From an uncultured Campylobacter sp. (lineage in GTDB: Bacteria > Campylobacterota > Campylobacteria > Campylobacterales > Campylobacteraceae), in contig NZ_CALGPY010000005.1 in the NCBI RefSeq assembly GCF_937959485.1, forward strand, positions 124,001-188,000: a stretch of 64,000 bases of DNA. The letters are read 5' to 3'. This document shows positions 44,905-53,713 of the stretch, piece after piece (the first letter of the stretch is position 1; every line of letters begins with the position of its first letter). A program made the translations under genes and the position numbers. The notes beneath the pieces were generated by a model. It saw only the letters and a program-made list of their open reading frames with translations. It was not told the origin of the DNA and did not search any database.

Positions 44905-47157
44905 TCAATCCGGATCCGCGCTGAAAGGATTTTTCAGAAAGATCGGGATGAAATTTATCAGATATAGCGCGACCGCGGCGATGAAAAGCGCCGAGGGGAT
45001 CATCACGTATAAAATAAAGCTCTCGCCCGCAAAAACGGCTCTTAAAGCTCCCGCGCTCAGAGCCAAAACGAGCGCCGCGCGGCTTAGGCGCGGAAAATTT
45101 AGCGGCGAAATTCCGCTGTGGCGCTGTCCGGCGATCATCCCTACGAAAAGTATCGCTCCATACATATAGCAGATCGCGATGACGTGCAGCGGCGCGGCAG
45201 CGTATCCCCCGCGGATCAGCTCCCAACCCAGCCACAGGTATCCCGCCGCGCACGCAGCCTGCAACGCGTAGTAAAACGCCATATAGTGGCGGCTTAGAAT
45301 TTCGGCGTAGTGTAGCTCGCGAAGCTTCGCCAAAAACAAAAACCCGATGCCAAGCGCGATAAATCCGCATGCCGGCTCGCTTAAAAAGGGCGTCGCGAGC
45401 GCCAAGGCAAAGGCGAGGAAAGCGGCTAAATTTTTGTAGATAAAATTTGGAATAAAAACGGCGTCGCTTAGCCCCGCCTCCCTTAACGCTTCGTTGCCGA
45501 TGACGACGCTTATGCGGTAGCTTACGACGGCGATCGCCGCGACGTTGATATGCACGAAGCTAAGCAAAAACTTCTCATCCCCGCTTATGCCATAGGCCGC
45601 AGAGCAGGCGCAAAACGCCGCAAGGACCGCCAGGATGCTAAAATTATTCGAGTTTTTATCCAGCCACAAAAGCCATGCCGCAAAGATGAAAAATACCGCC
45701 CAAAACAGCCCCGTAATCGCAGCCGCAAGCCGCAAATTTAAAAAGCTCGCGATAAAAGCTGCGATCAGGCAGGCGGCAAAAGCAAGCGAGACGGGCTTTA
45801 GCGAGCCCTCGAAGTTCGTCCAATCGGGCAGCGCGGTAAGCAAAAACGCTGCGTAGATGCACGAGGGCGCCAAAAACAGAAAGTAAAACTTATGCGCGGC
45901 GACGTAATCGATCGCCAGCGCATCTGGCGCTAAAAAACTAAGCGCGCCCAGCGCCGCAAAAAAGCAGGCGCAAAGAACGAAAGCGCGCATCGGATGGGAG
46001 AAAAAATTCCTAGCGCGCTCATCTTTAAATTTAGGCGCGTAAAAGCCTAGCTCTTGCTGCTGCGCCCCGCACGGCTTCGGATTTTTGGGATCCCGTGGCA
46101 AAACGGGCCCTGCTTGATTTTGCATGGAATTAGCTTTGAAATTCGGATCGGAATTTTTAGTGCTTTGCGAGAAGTTTTGAACAGAATTTGGCTCGGCATA
46201 GCTTTGCGCGGAGGCGGGTTTGGAATTTTGACTTTGATCGGAATTCTTGGCGCTTTGTAAGAGGTTTAGCGGTAAATTTTGCTCGGAATTTTTAATGCTC
46301 TGCGAGAAGCCTTGTGCAGAATTTGGCTCGGCGCTTCTGCCGTTTTGTGAGAAGCCATGTGCGGAATTTTGATTTTTGAAACTTTGCACGGGTTCCGCTT
46401 CCAAGCTGCGAGCGGAATTTTTGAAATTTCGCGTAGAAATTCCGCCTGAATTTTTAAAATAATCTGCGCCAAATCCACAACGCAGACGGGCGTCTGGGTT
46501 CGTACCAAATCTGCAATGCGGGCAGGCGGCACGAGCGGGGCGGTCGGATACGCGCTGCAAAGGATCGTTCGCGTTAGAGCTGCGTCGCAAGCTAGCACTC
46601 GCGCTGGAGTCACGGCGTGAGCGGGTATCTCGGTTTGCGTTAACGCGCCGTAAGTAAGTACTCGCGCTAGAGCCGCAGTACATATCTCTGCTAGATTTCG
46701 ACGAATTTTGTGCTGCAAAACCGCAGCGCACTGCGCCGTTCAAGAGCACGCTCACGCTATAATCGCAGCTCAAACGGCTGCGCAGCCCATATTTTGGTGC
46801 GATAAAACGACGGTGCCAGGCGTCCTGCGAAAGGCTATATCCGCTTACGCTAAGATCGCAGCGCCCGATGTCCCGAAAGAGCCTGTCTATGCAAGCAACG
46901 AAATCATAACATTTAGTATCTCGCAAGAGCCTGTGTCCGCACGCACCGACATCGCGACATCTAATACTTTGTAAGAACCCATGCTTGCATGCGCCGAAAT
47001 CGTCGCATCTAGCGTCCAACAGAAGCCTGTGGTTGCATACGCATGGATCGCGATGCACGCCAAAGCCCCGCTTGTTCGCACCTAGGCTGCAACGTAAGTT
47101 CAAATTTTGTGCGGAGTCTCCCTGCTTACGCGCACCAAAGATAAAATTTCTACTCAT
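44905..47157 (-). CDS. NnrS family membrane protein with a repeat-built ~385-residue N-terminal extension
   Basis: From FFSHPMRAF (His388) to the end this is a normal NnrS protein of ~12 membrane segments (DYVAAHKFYFLFLAPS, TALPDWTN, HVIAICYMYGAILFVGMI), a copper/heme membrane protein linked to nitric-oxide stress. The first ~385 residues are foreign to the family and consist of three kinds of peptide repeat: ~16-residue Cys-rich units, ~21-residue units and five 15-residue units such as NSAQGFSQSIKNSEQ. ATG 47157 overlaps the end of the ABC ATPase gene by eight bases and has GGGGGAG nine bases before it, so it looks like the true start. An internal ATG at 46125 would give a family-sized 406-residue protein but has no ribosome site. 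Confidence 0.75.
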   Translation of the reverse strand: MSRNFIFGARKQGDSAQNLNLRCSLGANKRGFGVHRDPCVCNHRLLLDARCDDFGACKHGFLQSIRCRDVGACGHRLLRDTKCYDFVACIDRLFRDIGRCDLSVSGYSLSQDAWHRRFIAPKYGLRSRLSCDYSVSVLLNGAVRCGFAAQNSSKSSRDMYCGSSASTYLRRVNANRDTRSRRDSSASASLRRSSNANDPLQRVSDRPARAACPHCRFGTNPDARLRCGFGADYFKNSGGISTRNFKNSARSLEAEPVQSFKNQNSAHGFSQNGRSAEPNSAQGFSQSIKNSEQNLPLNLLQSAKNSDQSQNSKPASAQSYAEPNSVQNFSQSTKNSDPNFKANSMQNQAGPVLPRDPKNPKPCGAQQQELGFYAPKFKDERARNFFSHPMRAFVLCACFFAALGALSFLAPDALAIDYVAAHKFYFLFLAPSCIYAAFLLTALPDWTNFEGSLKPVSLAFAACLIAAFIASFLNLRLAAAITGLFWAVFFIFAAWLLWLDKNSNNFSILAVLAAFCACSAAYGISGDEKFLLSFVHINVAAIAVVSYRISVVIGNEALREAGLSDAVFIPNFIYKNLAAFLAFALALATPFLSEPACGFIALGIGFLFLAKLRELHYAEILSRHYMAFYYALQAACAAGYLWLGWELIRGGYAAAPLHVIAICYMYGAILFVGMIAGQRHSGISPLNFPRLSRAALVLALSAGALRAVFAGESFILYVMIPSALFIAAVALYLINFIPIFLKNPFSADPD
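46148..46372 (-). repeat. Five in-frame 45-bp tandem repeats in the NnrS gene
   Basis: Unit starts at 46148, 46193, 46238, 46283 and 46328 all begin with TCGG on the plus strand, exactly 45 bases apart. Units 1, 3 and 4 are most alike (TCGGAATTTTTA-like start, then GCGAGAAG). They encode 15-residue repeats rich in N, S, Q and K. Confidence 0.8.
46568..46700 (-). repeat. Two in-frame 63-66-bp repeats in the NnrS gene
   Basis: Plus-strand units starting TTCGCGTTA (46568) and TTTGCGTTA (46634) share ACTCGCGCT at 46597 and 46660. They differ by a three-base indel, so the coding frame is kept. The peptides contain STYLRRVNAN and SASLRRSSNAN. Confidence 0.6.
46829..47068 (-). repeat. Five in-frame 48-bp tandem repeats in the NnrS gene
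   Basis: Unit starts 46829, 46877, 46925, 46973 and 47021 are exactly 48 bases apart. Plus-strand units begin AAGAGCCTGT or close to it, followed by GCA-GC-CCGA-ATCG. They encode 16-residue units such as RDVGACGHRLLRDTKC. Weaker copies continue to the left to about 46740. Confidence 0.8.
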
Positions 47158-47842
47158 AATAGCTCACTCCCCCGAATTGCTCGCTTACCACGCGCTCTTC
47201 GTACCGATCGTCGCGCGCGCTTAGCGGCTCATCAAGCCTCACGACGCGCCTAAGCCCCATCCCTTTGGGATCAAGCTCGATGATCTCGTAGCTTAGGCGT
47301 GTAGCTTCGAAGCGGTCGTGGGTCACTAAAAGGCAGGCAAGTCCCTCACGTTCGATCTTTGATACTAAAATTTCGATCAGCACGCCGCGCAGATCGCGAT
47401 CCAGACCCACAAACGGCTCATCAAGCAGCGCTAGATCGCAGCCGCTAAGGATCGTGCGCAAAAATGCCGTGCGCTTTTGCATGCCGCCGCTTAGCTCGCG
47501 CGGGAATTTATTCAGATCGCTCGGACTTAGCCCGATCTTTGCGGCGAGGGCGTAAATTTCGCTCATGCCCGCGGGGCTAAAAATTTCGATATTTTTAAGC
47601 GCCGTGAGGTTTGGTAACAGGCGGTTTTCTTGAAACAAAAAGCTGATTTTCTTAAAGCCGTTTTCGATCTGCCCGCTTTTTTTATCCTCCAGCCCGCAGA
47701 CCAGCCGCAAAAGCGAGGTCTTGCCGCAGCCGCTGGGGCCAAAAAGCGTCTTTACTTCGCCCGCACGCAGCCGCAGCGAAAAATCGGAAATTATAACGTC
47801 GCGCAGAATTTCGTAGCGCAGATTTGAAATTTTTAGCATCAT
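47150..47842 (-). CDS. ABC transporter ATP-binding protein (nitrate/sulfonate/taurine type)
   Basis: A 230-residue ATPase. Walker A is FGPSGCGKTSLLR, the signature LSGGMQKR and Walker B LALLDEPFVGLD. ATG 47842 overlaps the permease stop in an ATGA arrangement and is preferred over GTG 47851. It works with the permease and binding protein upstream. The substrate is not known; its coupling to an NnrS gene hints at a link with nitrogen-oxide or metal metabolism, which is inference. Confidence 0.88.
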   Translation of the reverse strand: MMLKISNLRYEILRDVIISDFSLRLRAGEVKTLFGPSGCGKTSLLRLVCGLEDKKSGQIENGFKKISFLFQENRLLPNLTALKNIEIFSPAGMSEIYALAAKIGLSPSDLNKFPRELSGGMQKRTAFLRTILSGCDLALLDEPFVGLDRDLRGVLIEILVSKIEREGLACLLVTHDRFEATRLSYEIIELDPKGMGLRRVVRLDEPLSARDDRYEERVVSEQFGGVSYYE

Positions 47843-48636
47843 CTGCTCCACGGCATCAGTAAAATTTCAAGCGGCTTGGTCACGAGATAATCGAAAAGCG
47901 CCGTAAAGGCTATGACTAGGCACACATACGCCATGACCTCGATCGTATCGATATTTACGCGCGCTTCGGCGATCTTTGCGCCGATGCCGTCGTTAGCACC
48001 CAAAAGCTCCGCCATCACAAGCACCTTCGCGCCGTTGCTGACCGCGACGTAGATCGCAGGGAGCAGCCGCTCGATTAGGTGCGGCGCGTAGAGGTAGCGC
48101 AGTTTTTTTAAAATTGGGCTTTTGTAGCTGTCGAAAAGCTCGGTGTATTCGGCGCTCACGCTAGCCATCGCCTGCGCCGCGGACGCAAAAGTCATCGGCG
48201 CGACGACGATAACGACGGTAAAAAGCACGCTCGTATCGCCGAAATGAAACCAAAATATCGCAAGCACGATCCAAACGATGGGCGGCGTCGAGAGAAGTAC
48301 GGTAATTAGCGGGTTTAAAAAGGCTCGCAGGCTTTTGAAATACCCGGCCGCAAGCCCGCTGCAAATCCCCGCAAAAAGCGCGAGGAAGGTGCCTGCAAGC
48401 GCGCGCTTAAGCGATAAGGCCAGATCGTTTGCGGCGAAATTTTTTAAAATTTCGCACGCCTTAGAAAAAACAGTCGCGGGTTCCGGAAGAATAAGCGGCC
48501 CGTAAGCCTCGCTCGCCACCTGCCAAACGGCTATAAAAAAGCACACCGCCCCTAGGCTCGCAAAGCCGCCCCACAGATAGTCTATGACGTAAAACGCGGG
48601 GTTTTGAGCTTTGCGAATTTTATCGATTTTTAGCAT
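47839..48636 (-). CDS. ABC transporter permease
   Basis: A 265-residue inner-membrane permease with about six membrane segments. The EAA-type loop that contacts the ATPase is near SYKSPILKKLRYLYAPHLIE. It belongs to the SsuC/TauC/NrtB family of the transporter superfamily. The start overlaps the binding-protein stop by seven bases and the stop overlaps the ATPase start by four. Confidence 0.88.
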   Translation of the reverse strand: MLKIDKIRKAQNPAFYVIDYLWGGFASLGAVCFFIAVWQVASEAYGPLILPEPATVFSKACEILKNFAANDLALSLKRALAGTFLALFAGICSGLAAGYFKSLRAFLNPLITVLLSTPPIVWIVLAIFWFHFGDTSVLFTVVIVVAPMTFASAAQAMASVSAEYTELFDSYKSPILKKLRYLYAPHLIERLLPAIYVAVSNGAKVLVMAELLGANDGIGAKIAEARVNIDTIEVMAYVCLVIAFTALFDYLVTKPLEILLMPWSR

Positions 48637-49589
48637 AGAAAAAATTCGTCCTTAGGCATCGCGCCGCCGAGGAGCTTAGGGTTAAATTCCATCAGAATTT
48701 CATAAAATTTCAAAAGCTCGTCTTTGATCTCGCTAGGCTTTTTGACGCACAAATTCGACGTATCGATGCTCATAAATATCGCAGGCGGCGGCGCGGGAAA
48801 GAAATTCGTCCCGATCGCCGCGGCGCTTTGTTTGTTCGCTTTGATCCACGCAAGCGCGTCTGCCAAATCGGCGTTTAAAATTTCAAAATCCGCCTTTTTC
48901 GCGACGTAAAAATCGGTATCTGCGATGATGCCAGCCTGCGGGATGATGGGCTTTACCGAAAACGCCTGCGCCCACATATCGCTTAAATTTGCTCCTCGTT
49001 GCACGGCGATACCCGATACTTTGCCCTTTAAGATCATGGCGCTTGCTAACGGCTCCACCGTGATTGCGACGTCGTAGTCCTTGGCCAAAAACAGCTGCGC
49101 ACTCTCTGCGGGGCTAGCGGTGTAGTCGATGTTTAGTCCGCTAATGCCCTGCTTTTTCGCTATGGCTCGCACGATGATGTCTAGCATGTCGTTTTTAAAA
49201 GGCATTACGATCTTTTTGCCCTTCAGCTGAGCAAATTCCGTTATCTTCTCGCCCTTGCTCATCACAAAATTTAGCCCCTCGGTGAGGATATTTACCATAC
49301 CGATCTTGCGCCCCTGATTTGCGAGGTTCATCCCCACGTTGCTAGGGCTCATCATGACCTTGTACTCGCCGTTTGCCACGCCTGCGCGCAGCTGATCGGG
49401 ATCGCGCCAAAGCTCAAGCTTCGCGTCGTATTTTTTGCCGATCTGCCCCTGTATGCACGCAACGCCTATGATGAGACTAGGCATCGCGGGCGCGCCGTAA
49501 ATAGTAAAAGTCTCCTTTGCAAAAAGAGGGCTAGCAAGCCCGCTAGCCGCCAACGCAGACGTTAGTTTTAAGAAATTTCTTCTTTGCAT
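48630..49589 (-). CDS. ABC transporter substrate-binding protein (NMT1/THI5-like), Tat signal
   Basis: A 319-residue periplasmic binding protein. The N-terminus MQRRNFLKLTSALAASGLAS has a twin-arginine motif and an export signal ending ...LFA. The mature part (IYGAPAMPSLIIGVACIQGQ, KIVMPFKNDMLDIIVRAIAK, TASPAESAQLFLAKDYDVAI) is of the NMT1/THI5/SsuA type. Twin-arginine export of a binding protein suggests a folded or cofactor-bound form. The ligand is unknown. It is the first gene of the four-gene operon ending with NnrS. Confidence 0.86.
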   Translation of the reverse strand: MQRRNFLKLTSALAASGLASPLFAKETFTIYGAPAMPSLIIGVACIQGQIGKKYDAKLELWRDPDQLRAGVANGEYKVMMSPSNVGMNLANQGRKIGMVNILTEGLNFVMSKGEKITEFAQLKGKKIVMPFKNDMLDIIVRAIAKKQGISGLNIDYTASPAESAQLFLAKDYDVAITVEPLASAMILKGKVSGIAVQRGANLSDMWAQAFSVKPIIPQAGIIADTDFYVAKKADFEILNADLADALAWIKANKQSAAAIGTNFFPAPPPAIFMSIDTSNLCVKKPSEIKDELLKFYEILMEFNPKLLGGAMPKDEFFLC

Positions 49590-49781
49590 CTTCTCCTCTT
49601 TTCATTCCTGCCAAACGGCAAGATTTTGATAATCGATGTGCAATTATATCAAAAATAGGAGTGATTCGGTTTGATTAAGCTCAATAGTCCGGTTTTAAAT
49701 TTTAATGCACAAAATTCAAAATGTCCCGCAGCGGTAAAATTTTATGCTAAAATGGAGAAAATTTCAATTCAAGGACATAAA

Positions 49782-51455
49782 ATGAGAAGCGACATCATCA
49801 AAAAAGGCTATACGCGCGCGCCGCACAGAAGCTTGCTAAGAGCGACCGGACTAAAGGATGAGGACTTTGAAAAGCCTTTCATCGGCGTGGCAAATAGCTT
49901 CATCGAGATCATCCCGGGGCACTTTTTCCTCAACAAATACTCCGAAATTTTAAAAGACGAGATCCGCAAAAACGGCTGCGTGCCGTTTGAGTTTAACTGC
50001 ATCGGCGTGGACGACGGCATCGCGATGGGGCATAGCGGGATGCTTTATAGCCTGCCTAGCCGCGAGCTGATCGCAAACTCCATAGAAACGGTGATGAACG
50101 CGCATGCCCTAGACGCGCTCGTATGTATGCCAAACTGCGATAAAATCGTGCCCGGCATGGTGATGGGCGCGCTTCGCGTGAACGTGCCGACGGTTTTTGT
50201 TAGCGGCGGCCCGATGAAAAAGGGCTACACCAAAAAAGGTGAGCCGATCGACCTTGCGACTGCGTTTGAGGCGGTGGGTAAATTTGAAACCAAAGAGATC
50301 AGCGCCGAGGAGCTAAAAGAGATCGAGTGCGCCGCCTGTCCGAGCGGTGGCAGCTGCTCGGGGATGTTTACGGCAAACTCGATGAATACGCTGTGCGAAG
50401 CGATGGGTATCGCGCTAAAAGGCAACGGCACCGTGCCTGCGCTAACTCCCGAGCGCGAGGCGCTTATCCGCGAGGCGGGGCGACGAATTTGCCAAATCGC
50501 GCTCGATGAAAAATATAAAATCCGCAATATCGTGAACGAAAAATCGATCCAAAACGCCCTAGTCGTCGATATGGCGATGGGCGGTAGCAGCAACACCGTG
50601 CTGCACATCCTGGCTATCGCGCGCGAAGCGGGGGTAAATTTACAGATCGCGGGGCTCAACGATATCAGCCGCAAGATCGCGCACATAGCCAAAATCAGCC
50701 CGAGCCTGCCAAACGTGCATATGGAGGACATCGACCGCGCGGGCGGACTAAGCGCCGTGATAAACGAAATTTCGCGCCGCGACAACGGGCTACTGGGTCT
50801 AGATGCGCTAACGGTAAGCGGCGAAAGCCTAGGCGAGCGCGTCGGAGCTAGCGCCATAAAAGACGAATCTGTCATCCGCAAGGTCGAAAACGCCTACTCG
50901 CAGGTCGGCGGGCTGGCGATTTTGTTTGGGAATTTAGCCGAACAGGGCTGCGTCGTCAAGACCGCGGGCATCATCGGCGAGCGCAAATTTAGCGGCAAGG
51001 CCGTGTGCTTTAACAGTCAAGACGAGGCGATAGAGGGCATCTCGAAGGGTAAAGTCGGCAAAGGCGACGTGGTCGTCATCCGCTACGAGGGGCCGCGCGG
51101 AGGTCCCGGCATGCAGGAGATGCTAAGCCCTACGAGTCTAATCATGGGGCGAGGGCTGGGTGCAGACGTGGCGCTGATCACGGACGGCAGATTTAGCGGT
51201 GCGACTAGAGGGCTAAGCGTCGGGCATGTGAGTCCCGAAGCGGCCGAGGGCGGCATGATCGGGCTGCTGCAAGACGGCGACATCATCGACATTGACGTGG
51301 ATACATACGCGATCAACGTGCGCCTAAGCGAGACTGAGATAGCCGAACGCAGGGCTAAATTTAAGCCGCTTGAAAAACCGCTGCCGTATCGCTGGTTGCG
51401 AATGTATCGCAAGCTGGTAACGAACGCTAGCAACGGAGCGATTTTGGATGCGTAG
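49782..51455 (+). CDS. ilvD: Dihydroxy-acid dehydratase
   Basis: An iron-sulfur dehydratase of valine and isoleucine synthesis (557 residues). Motifs: PHRSLLRATG near the start, VCMPNCDKIVPGM and CAACPSGGSCSGMFTANSMN with the three cluster cysteines, and the C-terminal ITDGRFSGATRGLSVGHVSP with substrate and Mg contacts. ATG 49782 has AAGGA six bases before it; the frame is open upstream to 49671 but this part is not conserved. An extended -10 (TGCTAAAAT) is at 49745-49753. Confidence 0.96.
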   Translation: MRSDIIKKGYTRAPHRSLLRATGLKDEDFEKPFIGVANSFIEIIPGHFFLNKYSEILKDEIRKNGCVPFEFNCIGVDDGIAMGHSGMLYSLPSRELIANSIETVMNAHALDALVCMPNCDKIVPGMVMGALRVNVPTVFVSGGPMKKGYTKKGEPIDLATAFEAVGKFETKEISAEELKEIECAACPSGGSCSGMFTANSMNTLCEAMGIALKGNGTVPALTPEREALIREAGRRICQIALDEKYKIRNIVNEKSIQNALVVDMAMGGSSNTVLHILAIAREAGVNLQIAGLNDISRKIAHIAKISPSLPNVHMEDIDRAGGLSAVINEISRRDNGLLGLDALTVSGESLGERVGASAIKDESVIRKVENAYSQVGGLAILFGNLAEQGCVVKTAGIIGERKFSGKAVCFNSQDEAIEGISKGKVGKGDVVVIRYEGPRGGPGMQEMLSPTSLIMGRGLGADVALITDGRFSGATRGLSVGHVSPEAAEGGMIGLLQDGDIIDIDVDTYAINVRLSETEIAERRAKFKPLEKPLPYRWLRMYRKLVTNASNGAILDA

Positions 51456-51511
51456 AAATTTAAAATCGGTAGGTATCGTAGTTTTAAAAATTTAAATAAG
51501 GAATAATTTTT

Positions 51512-53092
51512 ATGTTTGAGAGGAATTTTACCTATAAGGATTTAGAGCAAGTAGAGACTGAAATAGAAAATATACATGAGGCGCTAGCTAATGTCTATAA
51601 TAATAAGTCATGTATTTGGAAAATTAGTAGAACTCTTGACAAATTAAAAAATTCAAATTTTTCTAGCGAGGAAGAATATTTAATAGACGTATTTGAGTCG
51701 AGATATGTCAAGTGTATGAATAGAACTAATGGAGCCATCAATTTTCTACAAAAATTTACAAAACGAAAAGATTTTAAAATTTTATCTAATACAGCTCGCG
51801 ATCTTATTGATGAAATAGAACAACATTTACTGATTTTAGAACAAAAAGATATTTATTATACAAATAAAATTATGTTTAGAGGCATTATCATAAAATATAT
51901 TAAATCTATTAGAATATTAAAAATACAAAAAGAAATTGTTAAAAAATCAATAAAAAGTATAGATATTGAGGACAAAAAGAAACTTTATATAAAATTTCTT
52001 AAAAACGAGGGTGAAATATATAGAATTTATAATAATTTACCGGATAAATTTATCAAAGATAAAAAAACATATATAAGCCATCTTTCAAATTCTATGTTAA
52101 GTGACGCGAAAGAAATCATAGCAAAAGGTATAAAATATAAAATATTTTCTGTATTAAATTTTGTAGTTTTTGGAGCGCTTCTTTGTATACCATATTTTTT
52201 AGAGTTAAAAAGAGTACCGGAAATTTCTATAGGAAGCATACCTATATCTTTAGTTGCAGTTTTTGCTATCGGTATATCTTTAACTTTATATTTATATATT
52301 CTTGTATTTTTACAAAATTACTTTTTATTTAGAGGCTGGTACGAAAGTAAAAATAAGGTTAAGCTATGTTTTATGGGAATAGATTTCAGTATGATATTGC
52401 TAATGACTTTTATACCGGTTATTCATGATAAATTAAATTTATCATCTTCTTCGTATGAGCACATTAGAGATGCAGGTTGTTTGCTTAAGATATGTTTGAC
52501 TTTACATGCAATATTTTTGTTATCATTTTCCTATAAATTTTGGAGAGATAATAAAGATGAACTGAGCGATATTCTTCTAGCCGCCCTTTTAATATTTATC
52601 TCTGATTTGCTGATATTATTAGTTATTTATTTTAACTATACAGATGACTACATCCTTGTAGTAATTCCTATGGTGCTTCTTTCTTTTATGATAAGATTTC
52701 TTCAAATTAGTAAAAAATTCTCATATCGGTATATACTGTTTGTATTATCCTTTGTTGTTTTCGTACTTTTGTCATCTGCTAGTGGATTTTTTGTGAGGGC
52801 TGTAGGTTTAGCAAACTACCAAATCGATCTCGACATTCGAAAAGACAATATTCCAGAGTATATTCTAAATTTAAATATCAAATGCCAAAGTAAAGCAAGC
52901 GAAGATATAGAGTTTATAAAATACACTTGTATATTAGACGATAAGTCAGGTCTGGCGATAAAATTTAAAAATATTCTAGTAAAAGTGAAATCAGACGGTA
53001 AATATTGGCTTGAGGTCGCATCCAAGGATAGGAACGAAAGTGAAATAGATAATTACAGGTTTTGGGTTTCGGAAAAAAATATTATCAATTAA
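51512..53092 (+). CDS. AT-rich coiled-coil plus seven-helix membrane protein, 526 aa
   Basis: Residues 1-205 are helical and highly charged, like a coiled coil (LEQVETEIENIHEALANVYN, LIDEIEQHLLILEQKDIYYT). Then come about seven membrane segments (~210-430) and a C-terminal domain of ~95 residues facing out, with KYTCILDDKSGLAIKFKNIL. Codons are strongly A/T-biased compared with ilvD and leuC on either side. ATG 51512 has AAGGAA before it. I do not recognise the family. The layout (cytoplasmic sensor-like part, membrane, small outer domain) and the composition suggest a mobile or defence-related gene, but nothing proves it. Confidence 0.65.
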   Translation: MFERNFTYKDLEQVETEIENIHEALANVYNNKSCIWKISRTLDKLKNSNFSSEEEYLIDVFESRYVKCMNRTNGAINFLQKFTKRKDFKILSNTARDLIDEIEQHLLILEQKDIYYTNKIMFRGIIIKYIKSIRILKIQKEIVKKSIKSIDIEDKKKLYIKFLKNEGEIYRIYNNLPDKFIKDKKTYISHLSNSMLSDAKEIIAKGIKYKIFSVLNFVVFGALLCIPYFLELKRVPEISIGSIPISLVAVFAIGISLTLYLYILVFLQNYFLFRGWYESKNKVKLCFMGIDFSMILLMTFIPVIHDKLNLSSSSYEHIRDAGCLLKICLTLHAIFLLSFSYKFWRDNKDELSDILLAALLIFISDLLILLVIYFNYTDDYILVVIPMVLLSFMIRFLQISKKFSYRYILFVLSFVVFVLLSSASGFFVRAVGLANYQIDLDIRKDNIPEYILNLNIKCQSKASEDIEFIKYTCILDDKSGLAIKFKNILVKVKSDGKYWLEVASKDRNESEIDNYRFWVSEKNIIN

Positions 53093-53179
53093 AGCCGGTA
53101 TATTTAATAGCATTTGATTAATAATTAACTATAATTTCACCTTTCAATTTTAAATTTGACAGTCATATTTTTGGGATAA

Positions 53180-53503
53180 ATGCACAGATATTTTTTTGGA
53201 CTTAAATTCCTAAAACGTCAGGTGAGGGATGATTATCTTGCTATTATTGTGACGATATCTTTCAGCATTTTCAGCGGCAGCCGGGCGGTTATGGGTGCGA
53301 TGGGGCGGTGAGCTTTTGGAGCTTTTCTTTTGAGTATGGCTATTAGCGGCTACTCATACTGCGAGTTTACGAATCTCAACGGCAACCAACTCGTTTCAAG
53401 GGCTGATACCGATCGCGTATTTATAGGCACAACGATCGCGGCTTTTATGGTGAGCAAGCTCAAATTTCGTTACTCGCAAACAAAATCTGTGTATTTTTGG
53501 TAA
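53180..53503 (+). pseudogene. Small membrane-protein gene with an in-frame stop
   Basis: From ATG 53180 the frame reads MHRYFFGLKFLKRQVRDDYL, a hydrophobic stretch (AIIVTISFSIFSG), then a TGA at 53309-53311. Beyond it the same frame continues AFGAFLLSMAISGYSYCEF, NLNGNQLVSRADTDR and VFIGTTIAAFMVSKLK to TAA 53501. It looks like a ~107-residue, two-helix protein broken by a nonsense codon. Confidence 0.55.
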
Positions 53504-53713
53504 TTATAAGGCGATCTAATTTCTGGTTTTGAAGCGCGTTTTGCGTTTGGTTGCAGTCTGCTTTTATTTTACCGGACTACCGCACCTCCGCTATACATAT
53601 AACTTTTTGCAGCGTTTATAGTGATTGGTATTTAGCCACGTTCAGGTAAACCCATAAACCCATTAAGATCACACATAGAAAACAAAATTATTGTTAAAAT
53701 TCAAATCTTAAAC
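53504..53713. other. Possible further gene remnant before leuC
   Basis: A frame GDLISGFEARFAFGCSLLLF and then LFAAFIVIGI, interrupted by stops, may be a relic of the same lost region. Nothing else is seen. Confidence 0.3.

Noticed and set aside
46266..46718. A 150-codon frame on the minus strand within the NnrS repeats
   Set aside because: The repeats keep several frames open at once; this one has no ribosome site and lies inside the coupled longer gene.
46148..47068. Regularly spaced repeats that might be a CRISPR array
   Set aside because: Units are directly adjacent, diverged along their whole length and have no constant repeat with unique spacers; no cas genes are present.
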